In this document: one piece after another, positions 1-8,449 of the stretch
Layout: each line of letters opens with the position of its first letter
Position numbering within the stretch: position 1 is the stretch's first letter
Assembly (NCBI RefSeq): GCF_000429905.1
Contig: NZ_AUCT01000001.1
Location: forward strand, 290,166-354,165
Source: Desulfatibacillum aliphaticivorans DSM 15576
Lineage (GTDB): Bacteria; Desulfobacterota; Desulfobacteria; Desulfobacterales; Desulfatibacillaceae
Reading direction: 5' to 3'
Length of the DNA stretch: 64,000 bases
Position numbers and translations under genes: made by a program
Notes under the pieces: generated by a model
The model's database searches: none
What the model was told of the DNA's origin: nothing
The model's input: only the letters and a program-made list of their open reading frames with translations

Positions 1-445
1 GCATGGCCATTTCGTGAGGCAGGAAAGCCCCCTTGGTTTTGTCCATGCCGAAGTTGAAATCGTTATCCACTTCGATCTGGCACGCTTTCGCGCACTCGCC
101 GCAGCAAGTGCAGTTTTCGTTAACATACCGGGGATTCAGCTTTATTTCCACGTCATAGTCGCCAGGACCGCCCGAGACCTTGACCACTTCGGCCAGGGTG
201 AAGGTTTTGATGCCGGGGTTGTCCTTGATTCGGCGAAAGTTGATCTCGAGTCCGCATGTGGGAGGACATAGCTTGGGAAAATACTGATTCAGCTGAGATA
301 CTCTCCCGCCGAGATACGGGTTCTTTTCAACCAAAAAGACCTCGTACCCCACTTCGGCGGCTTCGAGGGTCGTGGTCAGTCCGCTGATACCCCCTCCCAC
401 CACTAAAATGCTTCCGCTGGCACGAGCCGCAGTGTCTGTTGTCAT
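1..445 (-). CDS. qmoA: QmoA, quinone-interacting membrane-bound oxidoreductase subunit A (N-terminal part)
   Basis: The N-terminal ~148 residues are present; the gene runs off the left edge. The start is the ATG at 445-443, behind a GGAGGGAT ribosome site. Residues ~13-30 form a dinucleotide-binding motif (VVGGGISGLTTTLEAAE), followed by the HdrA-like stretch LGGRVSQLNQYFPKLCPP. Near residue 112 is a CTCCGECAKAC iron-sulfur motif. QmoA is an HdrA-type flavoprotein of the Qmo complex, which passes electrons from menaquinol towards APS reductase. The gene follows aprB-aprA on the same strand, the order found in many sulfate reducers, and this supports qmoA over a generic hdrA. qmoB and qmoC would lie outside the window. 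Confidence 0.93.
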   Translation of the reverse strand, partial: MTTDTAARASGSILVVGGGISGLTTTLEAAEVGYEVFLVEKNPYLGGRVSQLNQYFPKLCPPTCGLEINFRRIKDNPGIKTFTLAEVVKVSGGPGDYDVEIKLNPRYVNENCTCCGECAKACQIEVDNDFNFGMDKTKGAFLPHEMAM

Positions 446-490
446 GCTATCCCTCCGTGCACAAAAAACATATGCGCTAAAATTCTGGGG

Positions 491-536
491 TATACTTAAT
501 AAAAACCTCCAGGCGTCGCAAAGAACGCCTGGAGGT
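491..536 (-). terminator. Intrinsic terminator-like hairpin between aprA and qmoA
   Basis: A perfect 10-bp stem (CCTCCAGGCG / CGCCTGGAGG, 506-515 and 526-535) with a 10-nt loop is followed on the minus strand by TTTTTATTAAG. It lies in the ~116-bp gap after the aprA stop and before the qmoA start. It would end or attenuate the abundant aprBA transcript so that qmoA is expressed at a lower level or from its own promoter. The structure is seen directly; its activity is inferred. Confidence 0.75.
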
Positions 537-561
537 GAATGTCAATCAAACAGCATGGGTA

Positions 562-2532
562 CTAGCTGATGATCTTGATGTAGTCTTCTTTCTTGCATTC
601 CCAGGTTCCGGCCTTGGGGTCGTACTTGGAATTGACGAAGCAGAACCAGTTTTCGTCGTCCTGGCCCGGGTAGTCGGCTTGATAGTAGAAGCCGGGGTAG
701 CGGGTTTCTTTACGGAACTGGATGTGACGCAGGTGAGCTTCCACCGTCCAAATGCGGTGGTAGATTTCCCAGGCGCGCATCAGTTCGTGCAGGTCGCCGG
801 CAGCCAGTTTTTCGCAGTCTTCGCGCATGGTTTCCAGAAGATCCATCACCACTTCCAGGGACTTGGAAGAAGTTTGATAGAACGTAGCGGTTCCAGCGCC
901 GTACTCATGGGTAGCTTTCATGAGACGGAGAGCCATGCCGGCAGGCTTGATGTAGTTGGGGTTGATGTCGACGGCGGTGGTGTAAGCGGAGAACTCATGG
1001 AAGACCTTGACGGGTTTCCATACCAGGTCGACCAGCTCTTCATTGGACTTGTTCAGAGCGGGTTTGAAGCCGGCGTTGTTCTTCACAAAGCGAGCCATAG
1101 CCTTGGCAACCATACGGCCTTCAGCATGGGAGCCGGAGGAGAACTTGTGACCGGAGCAGCCCACGCCGTCGCCAGCGGTGAACAGACCGTTAACGGTGGT
1201 CATACGGTTGTAGACAACGCCGTTGTAGTCCCATTTGTAAGAAGCGGGGACCCAGTCTTCTGCAGGGCCGGAGCACCACAGGCCGCAGCAGCCGGAGTGA
1301 GAGCCCAACAGGTAAGGTTCGGTGGGCATGATTTCGGAGTTTTTCTTCTCAGGCTCGGTGTTGGTGGCGCACCACAGGTTGGCCTGTCCACAGGTCATGT
1401 CCAGGAAGTCTTCCCAAGCTTCGGATTCGAGGTGCTTGAGTTCTTTCTTGTCCATGGTTTCGCCCAGAGTTGCCAGAGCGGTGACGGTGTCCATGATGAT
1501 GGGGCCGCGGCCTTCTTTCATCTCGAACAGCATCAGGTGGTTACGCAGACAGGTCGGGGTGATGGCGGCCGTTCCGTAAGGAGCGTATTTTTCCAACTCA
1601 GCCTTGGCTGCATCGGATCCGGCGTAGGGTTCGCCCAAGCCGTTGAGGGTCTTGGCTTTGAACAGCAGGAACCAAGCGCCGACAGGGCCGTAACCGTCTT
1701 TGAAGCGAGCCGGGGTGAAACGGTTTTCCATCATGGAGAGTTCGGCGCCCACCTTCATGCACATGGTGTACGTGGAGCCGGCATTCCATACGGGGTACCA
1801 GGCGCGGCCTTTACCTTCACCAACGGACCGGGGCTGGTAGATGTTGACGGCGCCGCCGCAAGCCACCATCATGGTGTTGCACTTGATGATGTAGATCTTG
1901 TTTTCGCGGACGGAGAAGCCCACTGCGCCGGCAATGCGGTTTTCTTCGTTGGCATCGAGAACGAGTTCAACGATGAACACGCGCTCGAGGATGTTTTCTT
2001 CGCCCAGAGCGAGCTTGGCGGCTTCAGCGACGACTCTCTTGTAGGATTCGCCGTTGATCATGATCTGCCATTTACCGGTGCGGACCGGCTGAGCGCCGCT
2101 CTTCAGGGTGCCCATCTTCTGGCCTTTTTTACCGTCCAGGTTCTTTCCGTCGTCGGTTTTCTTCCAAACGGGAAGTCCCCATTCTTCGAACAGATGGACG
2201 GAATCGTCCACGTGACGGCCAAGGTCAAAGATCAAGTCTTCGCGGACCAGACCCATCAGGTCGTTACGAACCATGCGGACGTAATCTTCCTTGGAGTTGG
2301 TTCCCACGTAGGTATTGATGGCGGAGAGGCCCTGCGCAACAGCGCCGGAGCGTTCCATAGCAGCTTTATCGCAAAGCAGGATGCTTTTGTCGGCAGCCCA
2401 TTTTTTGATTTCAAAAGCGGTACCGCAAGCAGCCATGCCGCCGCCCACGATCAGAATGTCAACTTCCCGCTCTTCTACTTCAGGATTCAGGTCCGCCTTG
2501 AGTTCTCCCAGAGGTTTGTTCGGTAATGCCAT
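562..2532 (-). CDS. aprA: Adenylyl-sulfate (APS) reductase alpha subunit
   Basis: 656 aa, the usual AprA length. AprA is the FAD subunit that reduces adenosine 5'-phosphosulfate to sulfite and AMP in the cytoplasm, the second step of dissimilatory sulfate reduction. The N-terminus carries the FAD dinucleotide motif (DILIVGGGMAACGTAFE, ~residues 24-40), with further fumarate-reductase-family features such as GLSAINTYVGTNSKEDYVR and FSSGSHAEGRM. The start at 2532 has an AAGGAGG site 5 nt upstream. aprB lies 76 bp upstream on the same strand, and qmoA follows after a hairpin. The gene is intact, with no unusual residues noticed. Confidence 0.98.
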   Translation of the reverse strand: MALPNKPLGELKADLNPEVEEREVDILIVGGGMAACGTAFEIKKWAADKSILLCDKAAMERSGAVAQGLSAINTYVGTNSKEDYVRMVRNDLMGLVREDLIFDLGRHVDDSVHLFEEWGLPVWKKTDDGKNLDGKKGQKMGTLKSGAQPVRTGKWQIMINGESYKRVVAEAAKLALGEENILERVFIVELVLDANEENRIAGAVGFSVRENKIYIIKCNTMMVACGGAVNIYQPRSVGEGKGRAWYPVWNAGSTYTMCMKVGAELSMMENRFTPARFKDGYGPVGAWFLLFKAKTLNGLGEPYAGSDAAKAELEKYAPYGTAAITPTCLRNHLMLFEMKEGRGPIIMDTVTALATLGETMDKKELKHLESEAWEDFLDMTCGQANLWCATNTEPEKKNSEIMPTEPYLLGSHSGCCGLWCSGPAEDWVPASYKWDYNGVVYNRMTTVNGLFTAGDGVGCSGHKFSSGSHAEGRMVAKAMARFVKNNAGFKPALNKSNEELVDLVWKPVKVFHEFSAYTTAVDINPNYIKPAGMALRLMKATHEYGAGTATFYQTSSKSLEVVMDLLETMREDCEKLAAGDLHELMRAWEIYHRIWTVEAHLRHIQFRKETRYPGFYYQADYPGQDDENWFCFVNSKYDPKAGTWECKKEDYIKIIS

Positions 2533-2608
2533 ATTGTTCCTCCTTAAAAAAGGGTCGAATATTCGATGTTACTTTAAAGTTCAGATTCACTGCATTCCAA
2601 AGTCCGAA

Positions 2609-3046
2609 CTAGGCCAGTTCGGTGGGGCCAGCCATTACCATGCCATCGGCTTCTTCGGTGGACAGCAGTTCGGAATCAATGTCCTTGCCCTGCAGGTCCA
2701 GATAAGCGTTGGCGGATCCTTCAGCAGTGGTCCGGATGGGGAACTTAAAGCGTTTGACGGTTCCGTTGCGGAACTTACAGGTCCACATAACATCTTCGGT
2801 GCCCATCATTGGCATAATAGAGCTTCCCAGAGGCACAAAGTCGGAGTAACCGCGCACTTCGATAGCCTGGGTCGGGCAGATCTTGACACAGGAAAAGCAT
2901 TCCCAGCACTGATCGGGCTCTTGGTTGTAAGCCTTCATGGCATTGGGATCCAAGACCATCAGGTCATTGGGGCAGATGTACATGCATGCGGTCTTTTCGC
3001 CACCTTTGCAGCCGTCACATTTTTCTTGAATTACGAAACTCGGCAT
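2609..3046 (-). CDS. aprB: APS reductase beta subunit, ferredoxin-type
   Basis: 145 aa. AprB carries two [4Fe-4S] clusters and relays electrons to the FAD of AprA. Two Cys motifs are visible: CDGCKGGEKTACMYICP near the N-terminus, with the insertion typical of AprB, and CWECFSCVKICP around residues 47-58. The C-terminal half after PTQAIEVRGYSD is the tail that embraces AprA in known structures. The start at 3046 follows AGGAGGTATAGTTT. It is the first gene of the aprBA unit. The promoter was not identified with confidence, although repeated TTGTGAA half-sites lie ~430 bp upstream. Confidence 0.98.
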   Translation of the reverse strand: MPSFVIQEKCDGCKGGEKTACMYICPNDLMVLDPNAMKAYNQEPDQCWECFSCVKICPTQAIEVRGYSDFVPLGSSIMPMMGTEDVMWTCKFRNGTVKRFKFPIRTTAEGSANAYLDLQGKDIDSELLSTEEADGMVMAGPTELA

Positions 3047-3792
3047 AAACTATACCTCCTAAAGTTCACGTTGTCAGCAGATACACTCAACTAATTGCCA
3101 AGGCAGGGCCAAGCGTTGTCAGCTCTCCTAAAACCCCGCCGTTAAATCCTAAGTTTTAGTCAGCACCTCCCTTCCTTCATTCTTCCTATATGCGTATTCC
3201 TATAATTTTATGCGGGTAGCAGCGCCGGATCTTTATGTCCGCGCTTTTTTCGTCTCCCTCGCCGCTCAAGTTTTTCGGCGCTATCCGGCCAATTTACTTT
3301 AAGATTCGGCTTGTACTTCTTGTGTCGCAATTGGATCCGTTTCCTGTCCAGAAGGTATCCATTGCTTTTTTTTAAATAATTCAAATTGGTTAAGAAACTC
3401 GTTGAGCTTCTCCCAAAAAACAAACATACCGGTTTAAGCACCTGCATTTTAATTTGTCAAGAAAAGTTTGTGAGGGCTTGTGAAAATATTCTTCAATGCT
3501 TGTGAAAAATTTCTTCACCCCTCCACCAAGTTTGTGAAAAAATGCGCAAATGCCTCCCGCGCACGCCGCACCTGCTTTTCCAACGCCCCGCCGCACCCAA
3601 AGGCCGGAACAGGCTCAGCCTTTTTATCAGCCGCGCCTGCTCCCGGCCGACCAGGGCGTGGGCCCCGGGCTGTCCGCCCAGCAGCCTACTAAAGTTTAAG
3701 CATTGACTTTCACGACGGCATATTGGAATCTGTGCCTCTCCGGCCGCTTGCGGACGGAGGCATTTTGTTTCAATCCCTTAAAGGAGCCGATC
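3047..3792. other. Intergenic region upstream of aprBA
   Basis: About 745 bp separates aprB from the divergent Cys-cluster gene. It is AT-rich from ~3180 to 3540 and GC-rich from ~3550 to 3690. Short ORFs occur here (for example 3208-3447 on the minus strand), but they have low-complexity basic translations and no ribosome site, and I do not call them. The feature of note is the set of TTGTGAA half-sites at 3467-3541. The aprBA promoter presumably lies in the AT-rich part; no single -10/-35 pair is convincing. Confidence 0.5.
3467..3541. promoter_or_regulatory. Cluster of TTGTGAAA half-sites, possible Rex or HcpR/CRP-type operators
   Basis: TTGTGA recurs at about 3468, 3478, 3500 and 3532. 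The second and third copies are nearly identical over 18 bp (TTGTGAAAATATTCTTCA and TTGTGAAAAATTTCTTCA) and are imperfect palindromes. Rex sites in sulfate reducers resemble TTGTGAANNNNTTCACAA, and HcpR sites resemble TGTGANNNNNNTCACA. Both regulators are known or predicted to control apr, sat and qmo genes. The left half-sites fit well and the right halves are weak. The distance to aprB (~430 bp) is large, so the divergent gene at 3793 is an alternative target. Confidence 0.4.
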
Positions 3793-4554
3793 ATGCCCCA
3801 ACCGGATGCCACGCCTTTAGCCCCTCTGGGACCGGAAGACGTCTTTGTGTTCGCCTGCCACCCGGAGGTTCCCTGCTTCAACCAGTGCTGCAGGGACCTT
3901 AACCAATTTTTGACGCCCTACGACATCATGAGGCTGAAAAACCACTTCGGCCTCCACTCCACGGATTTCCTGGAGCAATATACAACGGGCCACATGGGTC
4001 CCCAGACCGGCCTGCCGGTCGTCACCCTCAAAGTAAGCGGGGCGAACAACTTCATCTGTCCCTTTGTATCCCCCGAGGGATGCACCGTGTACGAGGACCG
4101 GCCGGGATCGTGCAGGACCTACCCCTTGGTGCGCCTGGCTTCCCGGGACAGAAACACAGGCCTGAAGACCGAACGCTATTTTGTATTACAAGAATCCCAT
4201 TGCCAGGGATTTGCAAGCGGTAAGGAGTGGACCGCCGGTGAATGGGTCCGCAACCAGGGCCTTGAGCCGTTCAACCGGTTCAACGATCTTTTCATGGAAC
4301 TGATCGGGCTTAAAGCCGCCGCCGGACCCGGCCCCTTGGACCTCAAAGGCCAGCAGGTTTTCCGTCTGGCTTGTTACGACCTGGACCGCTTCAGAGAGCG
4401 CTTGGAACAAGGGACCTTGGCTTCATGCGAAGACATTGGGGATGAGATAATCAGCAAGGTCCAGGCGGATGAGACGCTGTTGCTGCACCTGGCCGTCCGT
4501 TGGGCGGCGCACGCGCTTTTCAACGCGCCTATGGAACTCAATTCCGAAGGGTAA
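3793..4554 (+). CDS. YkgJ-type cysteine-cluster protein
   Basis: 253 aa from the ATG at 3793, chosen because AAGGAG lies just upstream; an in-frame upstream extension to 3703 has no such site. The Cys pattern CFNQCCRDL (CxxxCC) followed by FICPF, EGCTVYEDRPGSCRTYPL is the signature of the YkgJ/UPF0153 family, which binds a zinc or Fe-S centre. Function in this family is unsettled; some members are linked to flagella or to metal-dependent modification. No partner gene is evident. The SDR gene downstream is 147 bp away and probably separate. Confidence 0.8.
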   Translation: MPQPDATPLAPLGPEDVFVFACHPEVPCFNQCCRDLNQFLTPYDIMRLKNHFGLHSTDFLEQYTTGHMGPQTGLPVVTLKVSGANNFICPFVSPEGCTVYEDRPGSCRTYPLVRLASRDRNTGLKTERYFVLQESHCQGFASGKEWTAGEWVRNQGLEPFNRFNDLFMELIGLKAAAGPGPLDLKGQQVFRLACYDLDRFRERLEQGTLASCEDIGDEIISKVQADETLLLHLAVRWAAHALFNAPMELNSEG

Positions 4555-4701
4555 CACCCCGAATTTTAATAAGGCAAGCAAATGCGGATCGCAACAAAGT
4601 TCCCGCAAGATATGGGGGGCATAGAATTCCAGCCCTGGATATATGGCGCCCCCCGCCGGGCTTTAGCCTGGCTTTAACAAATAATTTCAAGGAGAAACCC
4701 C

Positions 4702-5547
4702 ATGAACGCGCCCCGTCAAACAGCCCTGGTTTTGGGAGGCGTCAAAGGCATCGGCAAGGCCCTGGCCCTGGACCTGGCAAGCCAGGGAATGGCCGTGGCC
4801 GTGAACTATTTTGACTGGGAGGACTCCCTGCCCAAACTTGAGCACGACCTGAAAAATTCGGGGGCGCCTTTCCTGATTTTAAAAAACAACCTGTTGGAAA
4901 GCCAGTCAAACATCCCCGCCATGGTCCGCACCGTAACCAGGCACTTTGGCCGGCTCGACGTCCTGGTTAACAATATCGAGCGGGGCGGCTGGCCCATCGT
5001 CCACGGCCATTACACCCAGGACCAGTGGGACCTGGAAATGGAGACGACTCTCCGGGCCAAACGCTGGGCCTTTGAATCCGCCCTGCCCCATCTCGTGGAG
5101 TCGGGAGACGGGCTGGTCATAAACATTTCTTCCATTGCGGGGGTCACGGGCCGCAGCGGACCGGCCGGTCTGGTCTTTAACGACGGCTACGCCGCCGCCA
5201 ACCGGGCCGTATCCTCCCTCACCGAAACCTGGGCCAGGACGGCCGCGCCCAAGGTGCGGGTGAACGAAATCATGCTGGGATTGTTTGAAACCCGCCACGG
5301 GCCGGGCACAAGGGGGTGGGAAATCTTATCGGATGAGCAGAAAAAGGCCATCCTGGACCATACCCTTTTGGGCAGAACCGGAGTGATGGACGACGTCATC
5401 AAGGCCGTGCGCTTTCTCCTCCACGACGCCCCCTTCATGACCGGAAGCGTCCTCCGTCTTGACGGCGGCTACGTCCTGGGCGGTGATCCCGTCCCCTCCA
5501 TGCCCAAGGGAGTCGTCAAGCCCGGCGAAAGCGTGTTCGGAAGGTAG
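4702..5547 (+). CDS. Short-chain dehydrogenase/reductase family protein with altered active site
   Basis: 281 aa; the start has AAGGAG 8 nt upstream. The Rossmann motif GGVKGIGKA (~residues 12-20) replaces the usual TGxxxGIG. The NNAG-type motif is NNIERGG, and the catalytic serine lies in INISSIAG. The classical YxxxK is YAAAN (5188-5202), so the lysine that positions the nicotinamide ribose and lowers the Tyr pKa is absent. The C-terminal LRLDGGYVLGGD matches the usual SDR end. The substrate is unknown. It could be a catalytically impaired or repurposed SDR. It stands alone between the Cys-cluster gene and a convergent chemoreceptor. Confidence 0.85.
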   Translation: MNAPRQTALVLGGVKGIGKALALDLASQGMAVAVNYFDWEDSLPKLEHDLKNSGAPFLILKNNLLESQSNIPAMVRTVTRHFGRLDVLVNNIERGGWPIVHGHYTQDQWDLEMETTLRAKRWAFESALPHLVESGDGLVINISSIAGVTGRSGPAGLVFNDGYAAANRAVSSLTETWARTAAPKVRVNEIMLGLFETRHGPGTRGWEILSDEQKKAILDHTLLGRTGVMDDVIKAVRFLLHDAPFMTGSVLRLDGGYVLGGDPVPSMPKGVVKPGESVFGR

Positions 5548-5703
5548 AAAACAAAAGAGTAACTGCGCCTCCGGCGGGTCGCTTTTTGTAAAAAGCTCCG
5601 CAAAAACTTTTTAGACGGCGCTGCGCGCAACATCCGGGGATGCTCAATTCCGCCGTTCCAAAATAAAACCCTGGTTCCGCCAGGCGATGCATCCGGCGCC
5701 GAC

Positions 5704-7233
5704 TTAGTCCACCTTGAATTTATCCGCCAGGTTTCTCAAGGCGCCGCCCAGGTCGTGCAGCTCCGCCGTGGCCTGTTCCAGCTGCTGGGCGCCTTCCGCG
5801 TTTTGGGCGCTGGCATGCTTGATGCTCTCCATGGCCGCCGTAAGTTGGTCCAAACCCATGAGCTGCTGCTGGCTGGAGGCGGAAATCTGTGCGGCGGATT
5901 GGGAGGATTCCTCCACTCTTTGGGCCAGAACCCGAATGGCGTTGCCGGAGCTGGCCGAGAGGTTCTCTCCGGTTTCCACGGCCTTGGCGCCCCGCTCCAT
6001 GGCCATGACCGCCTTGCTGGTGGACGCCTGAATATCGCTGAGGATGGCTTTGACCTGCCCCGTGGCCTGCTTGGATTGATCGGACAGGGATTTGACCTCC
6101 TGGGCCACCACACCGAAGCCTTTTCCGAAATCCCCGGCCTTGGCCGCCTCAATGGAGGCGTTCACGGACAAAAGGTTGGATTCGTTGGCCAGGTCGTTCA
6201 CAGCGCCGATGATGTCCCCGATGCTCTGGGAGTGCTCCGAGAGTTTCATAATGCTTTCGGCGATGTATTGCATCTCGTCCTTGATGCGCTGCATCCCTTC
6301 CATGGCTTCCCTGGAAGCGCTTTCTCCTTCCTTGGAAATCCGGGCGGCCTCTTCGGCTTTTTGCGCCACGCCGTCGGCCTTTTGATTGGAAACCATACTG
6401 GTCTGCTTGATTTCCTCCGCCGTGGTGCTGACTTGGCTCAGGGTGCTGGAGGTTTCCGCCGAACTGGCCGAAAGCTCGGAAGCCGTGGACGATATTTGTA
6501 TAGTAAAGGCGGAAAGGGTTTGGGAGACTTCCTTGACCTGCGCCACGAGTGATTGCGTGTTCTCGGTGAAAATATTGAAGTTCCGGGCCAAATCGCCCAG
6601 TTCGTCATCAGTTTCTATGTGCATCCTGGCAGTCAGGTCGCCTTCTCCCTGTGCGATGTTCTCCATGCCCGCGGATATTTTCTTCAGTGGGCGGACCACA
6701 ACCCTGCGGAAGGCAAAAAACAGGCTCACCAATAAAACGCTTGTGAGAATCAATGTGAGAGAAACGATAACCGCCAGGATGTAACGGAGCTTTGCAGCCT
6801 TGTAACGCAATGATACATAGTAGTCGACGACGCCCAGCTCCGCCCCGTTCGACCCGATGTTTCTGCTTTGCTTGACGCATTCTTCCACAATGGCGCTTTC
6901 ATCCGTGATGGGCCGCCATGTTTCATCGTTTTCTCCCCGGAGAACCCCCGCAAAAACATCCCCTCCGGCGCCGGATTTCACCACAATGGCGTAATTCCGC
7001 TTTTCCACGGTTTCAGCCCCAAGCAACCGAAGAACGCCTTCCTGGTCCTGCTGCTTCATGGGGTATTCCAGGGATATCGCCATTCTGTCCGCACAGGATC
7101 TGGCCAGGTCGCTAAGAAAGACATCCACCACCCCGTGAGACATCTTATAGGCGCCAAACAAAAAAATAACCATGGCAATGGATAAGTAAGCAAGAATATT
7201 GGCGACGAGTTTGGTTTGAATAGTGCGTTTCAT
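5704..7233 (-). CDS. Methyl-accepting chemotaxis protein
   Basis: 509 aa from the ATG at 7233, behind GGAGGACAGTC; an upstream in-frame ATG gives a longer but unsupported N-terminus. Order: TM1 at ~10-30, a periplasmic sensor of ~130 residues, TM2 (~residues 160-185), HAMP (RRVVVRPLKKISAGMENIAQ) and a cytoplasmic methyl-accepting domain. The signalling tip reads NLLSVNASIEAAKAGDFGKG, close to the canonical NLLALNAAIEAARAGE. It should pair with CheA/CheW encoded elsewhere; no such genes are in the window, although an orphan cheR lies at 34.2 kb. The ligand is unknown. Confidence 0.93.
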   Translation of the reverse strand: MKRTIQTKLVANILAYLSIAMVIFLFGAYKMSHGVVDVFLSDLARSCADRMAISLEYPMKQQDQEGVLRLLGAETVEKRNYAIVVKSGAGGDVFAGVLRGENDETWRPITDESAIVEECVKQSRNIGSNGAELGVVDYYVSLRYKAAKLRYILAVIVSLTLILTSVLLVSLFFAFRRVVVRPLKKISAGMENIAQGEGDLTARMHIETDDELGDLARNFNIFTENTQSLVAQVKEVSQTLSAFTIQISSTASELSASSAETSSTLSQVSTTAEEIKQTSMVSNQKADGVAQKAEEAARISKEGESASREAMEGMQRIKDEMQYIAESIMKLSEHSQSIGDIIGAVNDLANESNLLSVNASIEAAKAGDFGKGFGVVAQEVKSLSDQSKQATGQVKAILSDIQASTSKAVMAMERGAKAVETGENLSASSGNAIRVLAQRVEESSQSAAQISASSQQQLMGLDQLTAAMESIKHASAQNAEGAQQLEQATAELHDLGGALRNLADKFKVD

Positions 7234-7692
7234 GACTGTCCTCCATGCAATACATAGCGGCTCCCATGCAAAAAAATACAAGGCAACACATCAAATTGAA
7301 AACAAATAGGGGGGAAATTGTCTATAAATGGGCGCCGTCAGTACCTATACATGGGGGGAAGTAATCAGTCATGACAAAATGGCCTGCTCATTTAACGGCT
7401 GATCCAACGCTTTATGGAAAAACAGTATAATTCAGAGAGCCCCTGGCGTCGAGAAAAAAATGCATGCTTTGGAATGAGTGATTCTTCCGTATACAGTCCC
7501 TCAGGGACCCGGGGAGCGAGCGGCGCCGTAACAGTCCAAGGCCTCCGTGAAATTTCAAAGGTCAAACATGAATTCGCCCCCATCCCCGTCACTGTTCCAG
7601 CAATTTCCTGGCTAAACTGTGCAGGTCTGAGTTAGCGAGCGCCGTAACTTTCCTTTTTACCGTTCGTGAGTAGTATTCCTTTTCGGTTTTGT
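7234..7692. other. Intergenic spacer
   Basis: About 460 bp between the chemoreceptor start and the end of the pentapeptide-repeat gene. Short ORFs on both strands have no ribosome sites or recognisable products. Two similar words, GCGAGCGGCGCCGTAAC near 7516 and GCGAGCGCCGTAAC near 7636, form an imperfect direct repeat. Nothing else was recognised. Confidence 0.4.
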
Positions 7693-8169
7693 TCAACGGG
7701 TCGCCCTCCAGCTTTTTTTGAAGTCGGCGCTCAAACACATGATTCCCTGCAATCTAGCGTTTCGCATATCAGCTTCCTGCAAGTTTGCTTCCCTAAGATC
7801 AGCCCTTTGGCGGTTGGCGCCACTGAGGTTGGAATATGAGAGTATGCTATTCTGGAGATTACTTTTCGACAAATTGGCATTTTTCAAGGAGGTTTGCAGC
7901 AAATTGGCTTTATGGAGGCTTGCCCCGAATAAGTCGGCCTCTTGGAGATTGGCTTCTTTAAAATTTGTGTCTTGGAGGTTGGTTTCTCTGAGATTGGCAT
8001 GTTGGAAATCGGCACAATACAGGTTAGCACCTACGAGATCCCTTCCATGGAGGTCGGCAAATTGGAAATTGGCGCGTTCACTTTGCCTGCCACCTGATTC
8101 CAGCCATAGGCTATGTTGATCAATTATTTCAGTAAGCTGCTCATTTGATATCTCACGAAATTCGGCCAT
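7693..8169 (-). CDS. Pentapeptide-repeat protein
   Basis: 158 aa from the ATG at 8169 (GAGGATCAGAA upstream). After ~35 residues without repeats come about 18 tandem five-residue units of the form A(D/N)LXX, such as ANLYCADFQHANLRETNLQD, running to about residue 148. Such proteins fold into a right-handed quadrilateral beta-helix. Functions vary from DNA mimicry (Qnr/MfpA-like) to scaffolding. There is no signal peptide or membrane segment, so it is likely cytoplasmic. No neighbour suggests a role. Base composition is more AT-rich than the flanking genes, which may indicate transfer. Confidence 0.85.
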   Translation of the reverse strand: MAEFREISNEQLTEIIDQHSLWLESGGRQSERANFQFADLHGRDLVGANLYCADFQHANLRETNLQDTNFKEANLQEADLFGASLHKANLLQTSLKNANLSKSNLQNSILSYSNLSGANRQRADLREANLQEADMRNARLQGIMCLSADFKKSWRATR

Positions 8170-8449
8170 TTCTGATCCTCGGATCGATCTTTTGGATGCA
8201 AAAATTACAGGAGGCAGTTCTCCAAGAGATTGTTGACCTGTGTAACAAATGAAAATCAAGTTTTCAGTATCATTGATTCAGCAATATTTTTTTAACGAGA
8301 TAAAAACTAATGGTCAAGTATCATGATTTCGCATTCTTAGATCCTTTTGGGACGGTCCTTGATCAACTCTTTATATATCCAACGCGAAGGTAAAAGAGGA
8401 CTTGGCAATCAAATTGTGGCAAGCCCGAACAAGCTGCCGTCACAGGGAA

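Noticed and set aside
535..2526. A 663-codon plus-strand open frame across aprA.
   Set aside because: It is antisense to the unmistakable aprA gene; its translation is Val/Gly/His-rich with no known motif. It reflects codon bias of the real gene.
3208..3447. Short minus-strand frame upstream of aprB that might encode a basic 79-aa protein.
   Set aside because: No ribosome site, a low-complexity Lys/Arg-rich product, and it lies in the AT-rich regulatory spacer.
7720..8060. Short, regularly spaced repeats that resemble a repeat array.
   Set aside because: They are in the coding frame of the pentapeptide-repeat protein; the periodicity is 15 bp with no conserved repeat/spacer structure, so it is not a CRISPR.
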